Shown one piece after another: positions 1 to 7,860 of a stretch of 64,000 bases of DNA. The translations under genes and the position numbers were made by a program. Source of the DNA: Cupriavidus phytohabitans (GTDB taxonomy: Bacteria > Pseudomonadota > Gammaproteobacteria > Burkholderiales > Burkholderiaceae); NCBI RefSeq assembly GCF_000426345.1, contig NZ_AUFE01000027.1:17983-81982 (forward strand), given 5' to 3'. The notes beneath the pieces were generated by a model. It was not told the DNA's origin. It did not search any database and was given only the letters and a program-made list of their open reading frames with translations. Position 1 is the first letter of the stretch. Every line of letters starts with the position of its first letter.

Positions 1-950
1 GCTCGACCGGATCGACGGCATTGTTCCTGGCCCGCCAGGCGGTCGAGAGCGGTGCGGTGGAATGCGCGATCGCGTTGGGTTTCGAGCAGATGCAGCCGGG
101 CGCGCTGAAGTCGCAGTGGGATGACAGGCCGGCCCCGCTGGGCACATTGCTGGACATCACCCGAGACCTCAACCAGGAAGCGTCGGCTGCAGGCATCCCT
201 ATTGCCCTGTTGCAGTTCGGGGGCGCGGGAAGGGAGCACATGGAGCGGTATGGCACCAGGCTGGAAACCTTCGCCGCGATCCGTGCCAAGGCCAGCCGCC
301 ACGCCGCCAACAATCCGCTGGCGATCTTCCGCAAGGTGGTTACCGTCGAAGATGTGATGGCCGATCCGGTGATCTGGCCTGGCGTGATGACCCGCCTGAT
401 GGCGTGCCCGCCGACCTGCGGCGCGGCTGCCGCCATGCTTTGCTCGGAAGCTTTCGCCAGGAAGCACAACCTGCGCGCCGACGTGCGCATCCTGGCCCAG
501 TCCATGACCACTGACAGCCCGAAGGCTTTCGAGAGTCGCTCGATGATCGAGGTCGTGGGTTTCAGCATGGCGCAGGAAGCCGCTCGCCAGGTGTACGAGA
601 GCGCCGGCGTCAGCCCGTCGGACATCAAGGTTGCGGAGTTACATGACTGCTTTGCGCACAACGAGTTGCTGACCTATGAATCGCTCGGCTTCGCGCCGGT
701 GGGGGGCGCCGAGAGGTTCGTGCTTGACGGCGACAACACCTACGGTGGCAAGGTCGTGACCAATCCGTCGGGCGGCCTGCTGTCGAAAGGCCACCCGCTG
801 GGCGCGACCGGCCTGGCGCAGTGCTATGAGCTGACGCGCCAGATTCGCGGCACGGCCGGGCCGACGCAGGTCGAGGGCGTGAACATGGCGCTGCAACACA
901 ACCTCGGCCTGGGCGGGGCCTGCGTGGTGACACTGTATGGCCGCGGCTAG
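1..950 (+). CDS. SCP2-type thiolase, 5'-truncated by window edge
   Basis: This is the C-terminal part of a thiolase of the lipid-transfer/SCP2 class, which cleaves 3-oxoacyl-CoA. The reading frame is already open at the first base. The first residues read (C)STGSTALF, so the window opens inside the codon of the nucleophilic cysteine, and roughly the first 80-90 residues lie outside. Later motifs fit the family: HDCF near the middle, GHPLGATG, and HNLGLGGA close to the C-terminus, where classical thiolases have a CGG cysteine. It is followed after 54 bases by the MaoC genes and belongs to the same operon as the SDR and acyl-CoA dehydrogenase. The exact acyl-CoA substrate cannot be read from the sequence. 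Confidence 0.88.
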   Translation, partial: STGSTALFLARQAVESGAVECAIALGFEQMQPGALKSQWDDRPAPLGTLLDITRDLNQEASAAGIPIALLQFGGAGREHMERYGTRLETFAAIRAKASRHAANNPLAIFRKVVTVEDVMADPVIWPGVMTRLMACPPTCGAAAAMLCSEAFARKHNLRADVRILAQSMTTDSPKAFESRSMIEVVGFSMAQEAARQVYESAGVSPSDIKVAELHDCFAHNELLTYESLGFAPVGGAERFVLDGDNTYGGKVVTNPSGGLLSKGHPLGATGLAQCYELTRQIRGTAGPTQVEGVNMALQHNLGLGGACVVTLYGRG

Positions 951-1004
951 GACGAAGTGGCGCCGGATGGCGGCGCCACCGGATATGAACAGCGAGATTC
1001 CCAC

Positions 1005-1448
1005 ATGGCAGACCAAAGTCTCATAGGCAGCAAGTTGTCCCACGGCACCGTCGAGGTCGAGAAGGGCCGCCTGCGCTTCTTCGCCAAGGCGATCGGCGAA
1101 ACCGATCCGATCTACACCGACGAATCCGCCGCGCGCGACGACGGCCATCCCGCCTTGCCGGTCCCGCCGACCTTCCTTTTCTGCCTGAACAGCGAGGTGG
1201 GCGAGCTGAGCAAGACGCTGGAAGTCCTGCAGATGGACCTGGGCCGCATCCTGCATGCCGAGCAGGTTTTCGATTACCACCGCATGGCCTACGCCGGCGA
1301 CGTGCTGCAGTTCGAAACCCGGGTCTCGGACGTCTACGACAAGAAGGGCGGTGCGCTGCACTTCGTCGTGCAGGAAACCCGCGTTACCAACCAGAAAGGC
1401 GAGCACGTCGCTGACCTGCGCAGCACGCTGGTCGAGCGCCGTGCCTAA
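1005..1448 (+). CDS. MaoC/FAS1-like dehydratase subunit (N-terminal type)
   Basis: A 147-residue protein of the MaoC-like N-terminal dehydratase type, a hot-dog fold. The segment AIGETDPIYTD followed by PVPPTFLF is characteristic of half-size subunits that pair with a second MaoC protein to make an enoyl-CoA hydratase. ATG 1005 is preferred over upstream in-frame codons because homologous sequence begins there. It lies 54 bases after the thiolase stop and 13 bases before the second MaoC gene, so the two subunits are probably made together. The likely role is hydration of an enoyl-CoA intermediate in the pathway that ends with the thiolase. Confidence 0.82.
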   Translation: MADQSLIGSKLSHGTVEVEKGRLRFFAKAIGETDPIYTDESAARDDGHPALPVPPTFLFCLNSEVGELSKTLEVLQMDLGRILHAEQVFDYHRMAYAGDVLQFETRVSDVYDKKGGALHFVVQETRVTNQKGEHVADLRSTLVERRA

Positions 1449-1461
1449 TGAGATATTCCCA

Positions 1462-1881
1462 ATGCAAGCACCGCGCTATGAAGACGTGAAGGTCGGCGAC
1501 CTACTGCCGGCGCTGGCCCTGCCGGCCATCAACCGTACCACGCTGGCGCTTTACGCCGGCGCCTCGGCTGACCATAACCCAATCCACATTGACATCGACT
1601 TTGCGCGCAAGTCGCGGATGCCGGACGTGTTCGCGCACGGCATGCTGTCGGCCGCCTACCTCGGCCGACTGCTGACCGGTTGGGTGCCGCAGCCGGCGCT
1701 GCGAAGTGTCGCGATCCGGTTCACCGGCATCACCCACCTGGGTAACCAGCCGACATGTACCGGTGAAGTCGTCGAGAAATTCGAGGCTAACGGCGAGCAT
1801 CGCGTGAAGGTGGCGATCAGGTCCACCAATCAGCATGGCGAGGACAAGCTGGTTGGCGAGGCCATCGTCGCGCTGGACTGA
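1462..1881 (+). CDS. MaoC family enoyl-CoA hydratase subunit
   Basis: A 139-residue MaoC-like hydratase. It carries the hydratase-2 signature, GASADHNPIHID followed by FAHGML, with the Asp and His expected to be catalytic. Together with the preceding gene it probably forms a heteromeric enoyl-CoA hydratase: this protein supplies the catalytic hot-dog half and the neighbour the substrate-pocket half. ATG 1462 was chosen because upstream in-frame sequence overlaps the preceding gene in another frame and has no family similarity. The SDR gene follows after about 70 bases. Confidence 0.85.
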   Translation: MQAPRYEDVKVGDLLPALALPAINRTTLALYAGASADHNPIHIDIDFARKSRMPDVFAHGMLSAAYLGRLLTGWVPQPALRSVAIRFTGITHLGNQPTCTGEVVEKFEANGEHRVKVAIRSTNQHGEDKLVGEAIVALD

Positions 1882-1954
1882 CTGATTGCCGCCCCACGCC
1901 CCTCAATGGGAGAGCGGGGCAGAACCCGACAGAGCATCCAAAGGAGACTCCTAA

Positions 1955-2785
1955 ATGACCAAACTCGCAGGCAAGTCCGCCATCGTCACCGGCTCGGGCC
2001 GTGGCATCGGCCGGGAAGTGGCCCTGAAACTGGCGGCCGAAGGCGCACGTGTGGTGGTGAACGACCTCGACGCGGAGCCGGCGCACGAAGTGGTCGGCCT
2101 GATCAAAGCGCAAGGCGGGGAGGCCGTGGCCTGCGTCGGCAGCGTGACCGCTTCCGACTTCGCCGACCGCCTGGTGAGCACTGCTGTCACGAATTATCAA
2201 GGCATCGACATTATCGTCAACAACGCCGGCTTCACCTGGGACAACGTGATCCAGAAGATGACCGACGAGCAGTGGTACGCCATCATGGATTGCCACCTGA
2301 CGGCTCCCTTCCGCATCCTGCGCGCTGCTTACCCGGTCATCAGCGCCGCCGCCAAAGCAGAGGCCGCCGAGGGCAGGGAGGTGTTCCGCAAGATCGTCAA
2401 CATTTCGTCGGTCTCAGCCGGCGGCAACGTCGGCCAGGCCAACTATTCGACGGCCAAGGCCGGCATCCTCGGCATGACCAGGACGCTGGCCAAGGAATGG
2501 GGTCGCCTGAAGGTCAACGTGAACGCCGTTGCCTTCGGCCACATCGAGACCCGCCTGACCGTGCCCATTGCCGGCAAGGAAAGCGCCACTGTCAATATCG
2601 AAGGTCGCGAGATCAAGGTCGGCATCAGCGAGGCGCTGGTCGAGCAGTCGAAAAAGATGATCCCGCTCGGCCGACCGGGCACCCCGGTCGAGGCCGCCGG
2701 TTCGGTCTACCTGTTCTGCCAGCCGGAGTCGAACTACGTGACCGGGCAGGTGCTCATCTGCGGCGGCGGTATCGGTAGCATCTGA
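1955..2785 (+). CDS. SDR oxidoreductase (3-hydroxyacyl-CoA dehydrogenase-like)
   Basis: A 276-residue classical short-chain dehydrogenase. The cofactor motif TGSGRGIG is at residues 12-19, NNAG marks the central strand, and the catalytic Ser and YSTAK motif are in place. A strong ribosome site, AAAGGAG, lies before ATG 1955. Its position between MaoC hydratase genes and an acyl-CoA dehydrogenase, with a thiolase upstream, suggests that it oxidises a 3-hydroxyacyl-CoA to the 3-oxo compound cleaved by the thiolase. Residues 130-145 hold a small insertion, as in peroxisomal-type multifunctional dehydrogenases. The substrate is inferred from context only. Confidence 0.85.
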   Translation: MTKLAGKSAIVTGSGRGIGREVALKLAAEGARVVVNDLDAEPAHEVVGLIKAQGGEAVACVGSVTASDFADRLVSTAVTNYQGIDIIVNNAGFTWDNVIQKMTDEQWYAIMDCHLTAPFRILRAAYPVISAAAKAEAAEGREVFRKIVNISSVSAGGNVGQANYSTAKAGILGMTRTLAKEWGRLKVNVNAVAFGHIETRLTVPIAGKESATVNIEGREIKVGISEALVEQSKKMIPLGRPGTPVEAAGSVYLFCQPESNYVTGQVLICGGGIGSI

Positions 2786-2806
2786 GGCGGAACCGGGGGA
2801 ATTAGC

Positions 2807-3955
2807 ATGCTAGAAAATTTCCGTTCGCCGTGGATGGATGAGGACCTGGACGCGTTCGCCGATGCGGTGCAGCGCTTCTGCAAGGACATCATCGAGCCCA
2901 ACGAAATGAAATGGCGCGCGCAGCATCACGTCGACCGCCAGGTCTGGCGCAAGGCCGGCGAACTTGGCCTGATCCTGCCCGATCTGCCCGAGGCCTATGG
3001 CGGCGCCGGTGGCACGGCGGCGCATGCGGCGGTGGTGGCGCGCGAAATGGGCTACGCCGGCAGCACCGGCTTCGGCTATGGCATCAACTACCTGGTGGGA
3101 CATTACCTGGGCAGCTACGGCACCGAGACCCAAAAAAGTCGCTGGCTCCCCGGCATCGCGTCCGGCGAGATCATCACGGCGGTCGCCATGACCGAGCCGG
3201 GCACCGGCTCGGACCTGCAGGGCGTGCGGACCACGGCGCGCAAGCGCCCCGATGGCAAGTACGTCATCAATGGCGCCAAGACCTTCATTACCAACGGGCA
3301 GATGTGCGACATGGTGGTGGTGGTCGCCAGGACTGGCGACGAACCGGGGGCTAAGGCCATCTCGCTGCTGATCGTGGATGCCAACAACCCTGGCTTCCGC
3401 CGTGGTCAGTGCCTCGACAAGGTGGGCCAGGACTCCGGCGACACCTCCGAGCTGTTCTTCGACGAATGTGTGGTGGAGGCCGATGCGCTGCTTGGCGGCG
3501 TGGAAGGCCAGGGCTTCTTCCAACTCATGGGCCAGCTTCCGTACGAACGCGCCCTGATCGCCGTTGGAGCCGCCGCGCAGATGGAGCGGGCCCTTGCACT
3601 GACTGTGGCGTACGTCAAGGAGCGCAAGGCCTTCGGCAAGGCGCTGATCGAGCAGCAAAACACACGCTTCGTGCTGGCCGATGTCAAGGCCACGGCGACG
3701 GCTTCGCGCGCCTTTGCCGATCACATCATCAGGCACTGGATCGACGGCACGCTCGACTCGTCGCTGGCCTCGATGGGCAAGTTCTGGCTGACCGAGCGCC
3801 AGGGCGAGGTAATCGACAAGTGCCTGCAGTGCTTCGGCGGGTATGGCTACATGCTGGAATACCCGATTGCCCGCATGTATGCGGATGCCCGCGTGCAGCG
3901 AATCTACGGCGGCGCCAACGAGATCCAGCGCGAACTGGTGGCGCGTTCGCTGTAA
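2807..3955 (+). CDS. acyl-CoA dehydrogenase
   Basis: A 382-residue FAD-dependent acyl-CoA dehydrogenase of normal length. The FAD-binding signature AMTEPGTGSDLQG and the C-terminal signature QCFGGYGYMLEYPIARMYAD are both present, followed by RIYGGANEIQRE. This last motif usually carries the catalytic glutamate region of the family. It starts 21 bases after the SDR and completes a dehydrogenase-hydratase-SDR-thiolase set, so the operon encodes one full round of beta-oxidation for an unidentified acyl-CoA. Confidence 0.9.
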   Translation: MLENFRSPWMDEDLDAFADAVQRFCKDIIEPNEMKWRAQHHVDRQVWRKAGELGLILPDLPEAYGGAGGTAAHAAVVAREMGYAGSTGFGYGINYLVGHYLGSYGTETQKSRWLPGIASGEIITAVAMTEPGTGSDLQGVRTTARKRPDGKYVINGAKTFITNGQMCDMVVVVARTGDEPGAKAISLLIVDANNPGFRRGQCLDKVGQDSGDTSELFFDECVVEADALLGGVEGQGFFQLMGQLPYERALIAVGAAAQMERALALTVAYVKERKAFGKALIEQQNTRFVLADVKATATASRAFADHIIRHWIDGTLDSSLASMGKFWLTERQGEVIDKCLQCFGGYGYMLEYPIARMYADARVQRIYGGANEIQRELVARSL

Positions 3956-4097
3956 CGCCGGGATCGGGGCTGCGCCAGGCCTGCGATTCCTGCAGGCCTG
4001 GCGTGAGCGGCTTCGAGCGCCGTCCGCGACGTGATGACGTCGCTTTCTGCTTCGCGAAGCCGGCCGAGCAGGCAGACAGACCCTCAACACGGAGATT

Positions 4098-4394
4098 GTG
4101 TCCGTGCTGCTCGATTTGAACGCGGTGGAGTCCATCGACCTGATCCGGGAGGCATATGCCAAGGATTGTGTCGATCTCGACGGGGTTGGCGCGGAGGACG
4201 TCGAGATCGCGCTTGGCTTGCGCACCGAACGCGCAACCGCACCCAAGCGAGGAAAATTCTTTCAGCGCCTGCGGGACCTGTCCAACTATCAAGAAGCGAC
4301 GCGCCCCCGTACCGCTGGGCCAAAGACCGGAAGAAATGATCCCTGCCCGTGCGGAAGCGGGAAGAAGTACAAGAAATGCTGCCTGGAGGTGTGA
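4098..4394 (+). CDS. small SEC-C motif protein, possibly a truncated DUF1186 protein
   Basis: A 98-residue frame starting at GTG 4098, with GGAG just upstream. Its C-terminus is a textbook SEC-C zinc motif, [16 protein letters not shown], found at the end of SecA and of many DUF1186 proteins. The preceding segment ([16 protein letters not shown], then a [16 protein letters not shown] stretch) resembles the part of DUF1186 proteins just before that zinc finger. DUF1186 proteins are usually about 250-300 residues, so this may be a 5'-deleted remnant translated from a secondary start. It is not obviously related to its catabolic neighbours. Confidence 0.6.
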   Translation: MSVLLDLNAVESIDLIREAYAKDCVDLDGVGAEDVEIALGLRTERATAPKRGKFFQRLRDLSNYQEATRPRTAGPKTGRNDPCPCGSGKKYKKCCLEV

Positions 4395-4433
4395 CGGGGA
4401 GTAATGATGCAACCGAGATTTCGGACGACGAAC

Positions 4434-5321
4434 TCAGATGGCGACTCCCAGTTTCACAAACGCGCGCACGGCCGCCGATAGCTCCCTGCGTCTGTGAGCC
4501 AGTGCTAAGTGCACAGGCAAACTGAAATCAGCAATCTGTTTGTAGCAAATCCCGGGCTGTGAAAAATTCCGCATCGACTCCGGCACGATCGCTATGCCGT
4601 AGCCCGCGGACGCCATACTGATCGCGGAGATGAAATCCTGAACGCGATACTCGAGATGCGGGGTAAAGCCGCCGGCTTTTCCCAATGCAGACAGTACGTG
4701 CCCGAATCCTTCTTCGTCGTCGAACTGAGGGACGATAAAAGGCTGTTCTGCCAGAACACGCGCCGGAACTGAGGCCCGGCTGGCCAATGGATGGCTCCGC
4801 GCCATCGCAACCAACAAGCGCTCTGTCTGTACAACCTTCGCAATCACGCCAGCCGGGTACAGACGTCTGGGCCTCACAATCCCGACATCGATCTGGCCGT
4901 CTTTCAGCGCCTCAAGCTGCCGGGGGGATTCCATCTGCACCACTTCGACCCGTACGTTTTCATGTGAGCACCGAAATTCAGTCAGCAACCTTGAAAGAAG
5001 GCCGCTGCTTACCGCGGAAGCCACGAATCCGATTCGGATGACGCCGGCAAGCCCCCTGGCAGCCAGTCGCCCCACCTGATCAGCGCGCTCGAGATGACGC
5101 AATGCGGCGACAGCCTCGGTGTGAAATAGGTGGCCTGCATCCGTAAGCGTGACGGGTTGTCGCTTGTTGCGGTTCAGCAGTGTTACGCCCAGGTCTCGTT
5201 CAAGGCGTTGAATCTGGGTGCTCAGGGCTGACTGGGCAACGTCCAGGCGGTCTGCAGCCTTGGCAAAGTGCAGTTCCTCGGCCACAGCCAGGAAGTACCG
5301 CAACTGGCGGACATCGATCAT
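4434..5321 (-). CDS. LysR-type transcriptional regulator
   Basis: A 295-residue LysR regulator with an N-terminal winged helix (LHFAKAADRLDVAQSALSTQIQRLE) and a periplasmic-binding-like effector domain. It is divergent from the glutarate 2-hydroxylase gene with 97 bases between them, so it probably controls that gene and the following hydroxyacid oxidase. An inverted repeat at 5378-5400 in this gap is a candidate site. In Escherichia coli the equivalent csiD/glaH operon is controlled by a GntR-family protein, so a LysR regulator here is a different arrangement. Confidence 0.88.
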   Translation of the reverse strand: MIDVRQLRYFLAVAEELHFAKAADRLDVAQSALSTQIQRLERDLGVTLLNRNKRQPVTLTDAGHLFHTEAVAALRHLERADQVGRLAARGLAGVIRIGFVASAVSSGLLSRLLTEFRCSHENVRVEVVQMESPRQLEALKDGQIDVGIVRPRRLYPAGVIAKVVQTERLLVAMARSHPLASRASVPARVLAEQPFIVPQFDDEEGFGHVLSALGKAGGFTPHLEYRVQDFISAISMASAGYGIAIVPESMRNFSQPGICYKQIADFSLPVHLALAHRRRELSAAVRAFVKLGVAI

Positions 5322-5377
5322 TTTTTAATCTCAAAAAGAGAACAAACATTACGCAATCCTGTCTGGATCGTATCAAA

Positions 5378-5400
5378 GTTTCGGGGTGAAATAACGAAAC
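5378..5400. promoter_or_regulatory. inverted repeat, candidate LysR operator
   Basis: GTTTCG, then 11 bases, then CGAAAC: a perfect six-base inverted repeat with the T-N11-A geometry typical of LysR binding sites. It lies between the divergent LysR gene and the GlaH gene and ends 18 bases before the GlaH ATG. This is close enough to touch the promoter or ribosome site. Confidence 0.45.
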
Positions 5401-5418
5401 CCATTCACGGAAACAACG

Positions 5419-6348
5419 ATGAACGCTTCACGCCCTGCGGCAGCCCTTTCCAGTCATGAGCAAACACGATTCAGGCTGACTGATCATCCGGAACACCATC
5501 GAATCTTGCAGGTGCAGGTCGACCCCGGCGCGCTTGCTGGCTTTGTCGATGAGGTTCGGCAGATCGACGTCCAGAACCTCGAATACGTCCCTTTCATGCG
5601 GTATAAGCTCGCGGATGTCCTCGCGAGGCATGTGGGGGAGGATTTCGCCGCTACGCTCATCGGCATTCTCAAGGATCGCCGTCACGGTGGCTTTACGGTC
5701 GGGCTTCAAGACATGTCCACTGATGCAACGGATTTTGTGCGATTCGGCACCGCCATCGCACACATTCTGGGCCCCTGCAATCATGACGCGATGTCCGGGA
5801 CCTACTATGCCCGCGTCGTCGTCAAGCACACGGATGACAGCGATTCGTACCTGCGCCAGGCATACCGGCTATTCACCATGCACACTGACGGCACCTTCGT
5901 CAGCGAAGCGACGGACTGGCTCCTGATGATGAAGCTCGCCCAAGAGCATGCAATTGGCGGCGAATCGCGCTTCCTGCATATGGACGACTGGGACGACCGC
6001 AATCGCTTTGTCGATCACAGGCTGGGAACCAGGCCCTTCCTCTACAAGGCTCCCGGCTCAAAGAACGTCAGCGAGATGGTCGAACGACCGCTGTTCTTCC
6101 AGACTGAGTTCGGCCTGTCGATCTCGTTCATCGATCAGTTTGTACAGCCTCGCAATCGCGAGGAGGCTGCATTCCTCTGCGATCTCTCGGCGTCCATGGA
6201 AGCCTCGCCAGGGACAAAGGAGGTCTCTCTGCCAGTTGGGGAACTGGTTGTCTTGAACAACTACTTCTACGTCCACGGGCGCGCGCCTTTTGAAAAGAAC
6301 GAATCCCTGTTCCGCGAGTTGATGCGGCAGCGAGGCATGTTCGCCTAG
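5419..6348 (+). CDS. glaH: glutarate 2-hydroxylase, GlaH/CsiD family
   Basis: A 309-residue Fe(II)/2-oxoglutarate dioxygenase that aligns along its whole length with E. coli GlaH (CsiD), which hydroxylates glutarate to L-2-hydroxyglutarate. Family signatures include DAMSGTYYARVVVKH, SDSYLRQ, HTDGTFV, IDQFVQP and RELMRQRG. His155, Asp157 and His286 are the expected iron ligands, and the Arg residues near the C-terminus should bind 2-oxoglutarate. The gene stands alone with the FMN oxidase that follows after 73 bases, with no lysine-degradation genes (davB, davT, gabD) beside it. Glutarate is therefore probably imported or made elsewhere. Confidence 0.85.
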   Translation: MNASRPAAALSSHEQTRFRLTDHPEHHRILQVQVDPGALAGFVDEVRQIDVQNLEYVPFMRYKLADVLARHVGEDFAATLIGILKDRRHGGFTVGLQDMSTDATDFVRFGTAIAHILGPCNHDAMSGTYYARVVVKHTDDSDSYLRQAYRLFTMHTDGTFVSEATDWLLMMKLAQEHAIGGESRFLHMDDWDDRNRFVDHRLGTRPFLYKAPGSKNVSEMVERPLFFQTEFGLSISFIDQFVQPRNREEAAFLCDLSASMEASPGTKEVSLPVGELVVLNNYFYVHGRAPFEKNESLFRELMRQRGMFA

Positions 6349-6421
6349 TCACACGGACGTCGTTCACCAAACTGGCCTCCCGGCGATGGGCTCCCTGCCG
6401 GGATTGATGACTGGATGAAAA

Positions 6422-7660
6422 ATGACATCACAAATTGAAGTCGCAGAAGCCGTCGCCGCTCCGGCCGCCACGTCATCCTGCAAAGCCGCATACGGCGCAA
6501 ATCTTCAGGTAGGCCGGCGGCTTCGCTCGTTGCTGTCGCTGGCGGATTTTGAGTTGGCAGCCAGAAAGGTGCTTCCCCGTCCGATCTTTGGATACATCTC
6601 CGGCGCTGCGGAGGACGGCAAGTCAGCGGCGGCGAACCGGGCTGCATTCGATACCTTAAAGTTCCGACCCAGAGTGCTTGTCGACGTATCGGGAAGGTCG
6701 CAAGCGACTGAGGTTTTTGGCCAGCGTTACGATGCGCCGTTTGGTGTGGCGCCGGTTGGTATCAGCGCGATTGCGGCGTACCGTGGCGATGTTGTTCTGG
6801 CGCGTGCCGCAAGGGACGAACGGATTCCGGCCATCATGAGCGGCTCGTCCCTGATTCCCATGGAAACGGCTCACGCGGCCGCGCCAGGCACTTGGTTCCA
6901 GGCTTACCTGCCTGGCGACCCTACCCGCAGGGCTGCGCTGATCGATCGCGTCGCAGCCGGCGGTTTCTCTACACTGGTAGTGACAGTCGACATCCCAGTC
7001 TGGGCCAATAGAGAAAATAATATCCGTGCCGGCTTCTCTTTGCCATTGCGGCCATCTGTGCGGCTGGCAATGGACGGCATCACGCGACCACGCTGGCTGG
7101 TAGAGACCTTTGCTCGAACGCTGATTACGGACGGCATGCCTCATTTCGAGAACTCGTTCGCCACGCGTGGCGCACCGATCTTGTCGGCGTCTGCCATACG
7201 CGATACCAACGGGCGCGATCACCTGAGCTGGACAGACATTGGGCGGATCCGAGAGCAATGGCGCGGAAATCTTGTGCTGAAGGGTATTCTTCATGCTGCG
7301 GACGCTGAGCGCGCGGTTTCGATGGGCGCCGACGGCATAATCGTCTCCAACCACGGCGGTCGGCAATTGGATGGTGCTGCGGAGCCACTGTTCGTACTGC
7401 CGGAGATCTGCGACGCGGTGGGACACAAGACGGTCGTAATGATGGACGGCGGTATCCGGCGAGGTAGCGACGTCCTGAAAGCGCTGGCCTTAGGGGCGCG
7501 CTTCGTTTTTCTCGGGCGTCCATTCATGTACGCCGCCGCAGTTGGAGGTACGGCGGGGGTTCGGCATGCCATCACTCTGCTTCGAGACGAAGTTGACCGG
7601 AACATGGCAATGCTTGGCACGACAACCGTCGCGGAAGTCAATCGCGCCATCCTCGTTTAA
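6422..7660 (+). CDS. FMN-dependent alpha-hydroxy acid oxidase/dehydrogenase
   Basis: A 412-residue member of the lactate/glycolate/mandelate oxidoreductase family. The active-site motif SNHGGRQLDG places the catalytic His at 311 and Arg at 314. FMN-binding segments (APVGISA, VVTVDIPVW, MDGGIRRGSDVLKALALGA) are intact. The N-terminus has about 30 extra residues of low similarity. Enzymes of this family oxidise L-2-hydroxy acids. Following GlaH, which makes L-2-hydroxyglutarate, it probably takes the role of LhgO and returns 2-oxoglutarate. LhgO is an unrelated FAD protein and is absent here. Lactate, glycolate or mandelate remain possible substrates. Confidence 0.85.
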   Translation: MTSQIEVAEAVAAPAATSSCKAAYGANLQVGRRLRSLLSLADFELAARKVLPRPIFGYISGAAEDGKSAAANRAAFDTLKFRPRVLVDVSGRSQATEVFGQRYDAPFGVAPVGISAIAAYRGDVVLARAARDERIPAIMSGSSLIPMETAHAAAPGTWFQAYLPGDPTRRAALIDRVAAGGFSTLVVTVDIPVWANRENNIRAGFSLPLRPSVRLAMDGITRPRWLVETFARTLITDGMPHFENSFATRGAPILSASAIRDTNGRDHLSWTDIGRIREQWRGNLVLKGILHAADAERAVSMGADGIIVSNHGGRQLDGAAEPLFVLPEICDAVGHKTVVMMDGGIRRGSDVLKALALGARFVFLGRPFMYAAAVGGTAGVRHAITLLRDEVDRNMAMLGTTTVAEVNRAILV

Positions 7661-7757
7661 ACGATGCGGCCGCATGTAGGTCCGCGGTTGTAGAGGCAGC
7701 ATCTACAGCTACCGTCCCACTTTCCGGGCGTATGTCTCTCGCCCGGAACCGCTTCCG

Positions 7758-7789
7758 AAAAAGGCGTCCTTCAGCAGGACGCCTTTTTT
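7758..7789. terminator. bidirectional Rho-independent terminator
   Basis: Eight-base GC-rich stem, GGCGTCCT / AGGACGCC, with a five-base TCAGC loop. It is flanked by five A on the left and six T on the right. It sits between the convergent FMN oxidase gene and the alcohol dehydrogenase gene and can stop transcription from both. Confidence 0.85.
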
Positions 7790-7860
7790 GCAGCATTGAG
7801 GGAGAGGGTCTGGACCCCTCCCTGACGATCAAGGCTGAAACGCCTTACGTAAAGCATCCG

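Noticed and set aside
2810..4246. Long open frame (478 codons) on the minus strand over the acyl-CoA dehydrogenase
   Set aside because: Composition is typical of an antisense shadow in GC-rich DNA (many His, Arg, Ala, Gly), it has no family motifs, and it fully overlaps a well-supported gene.
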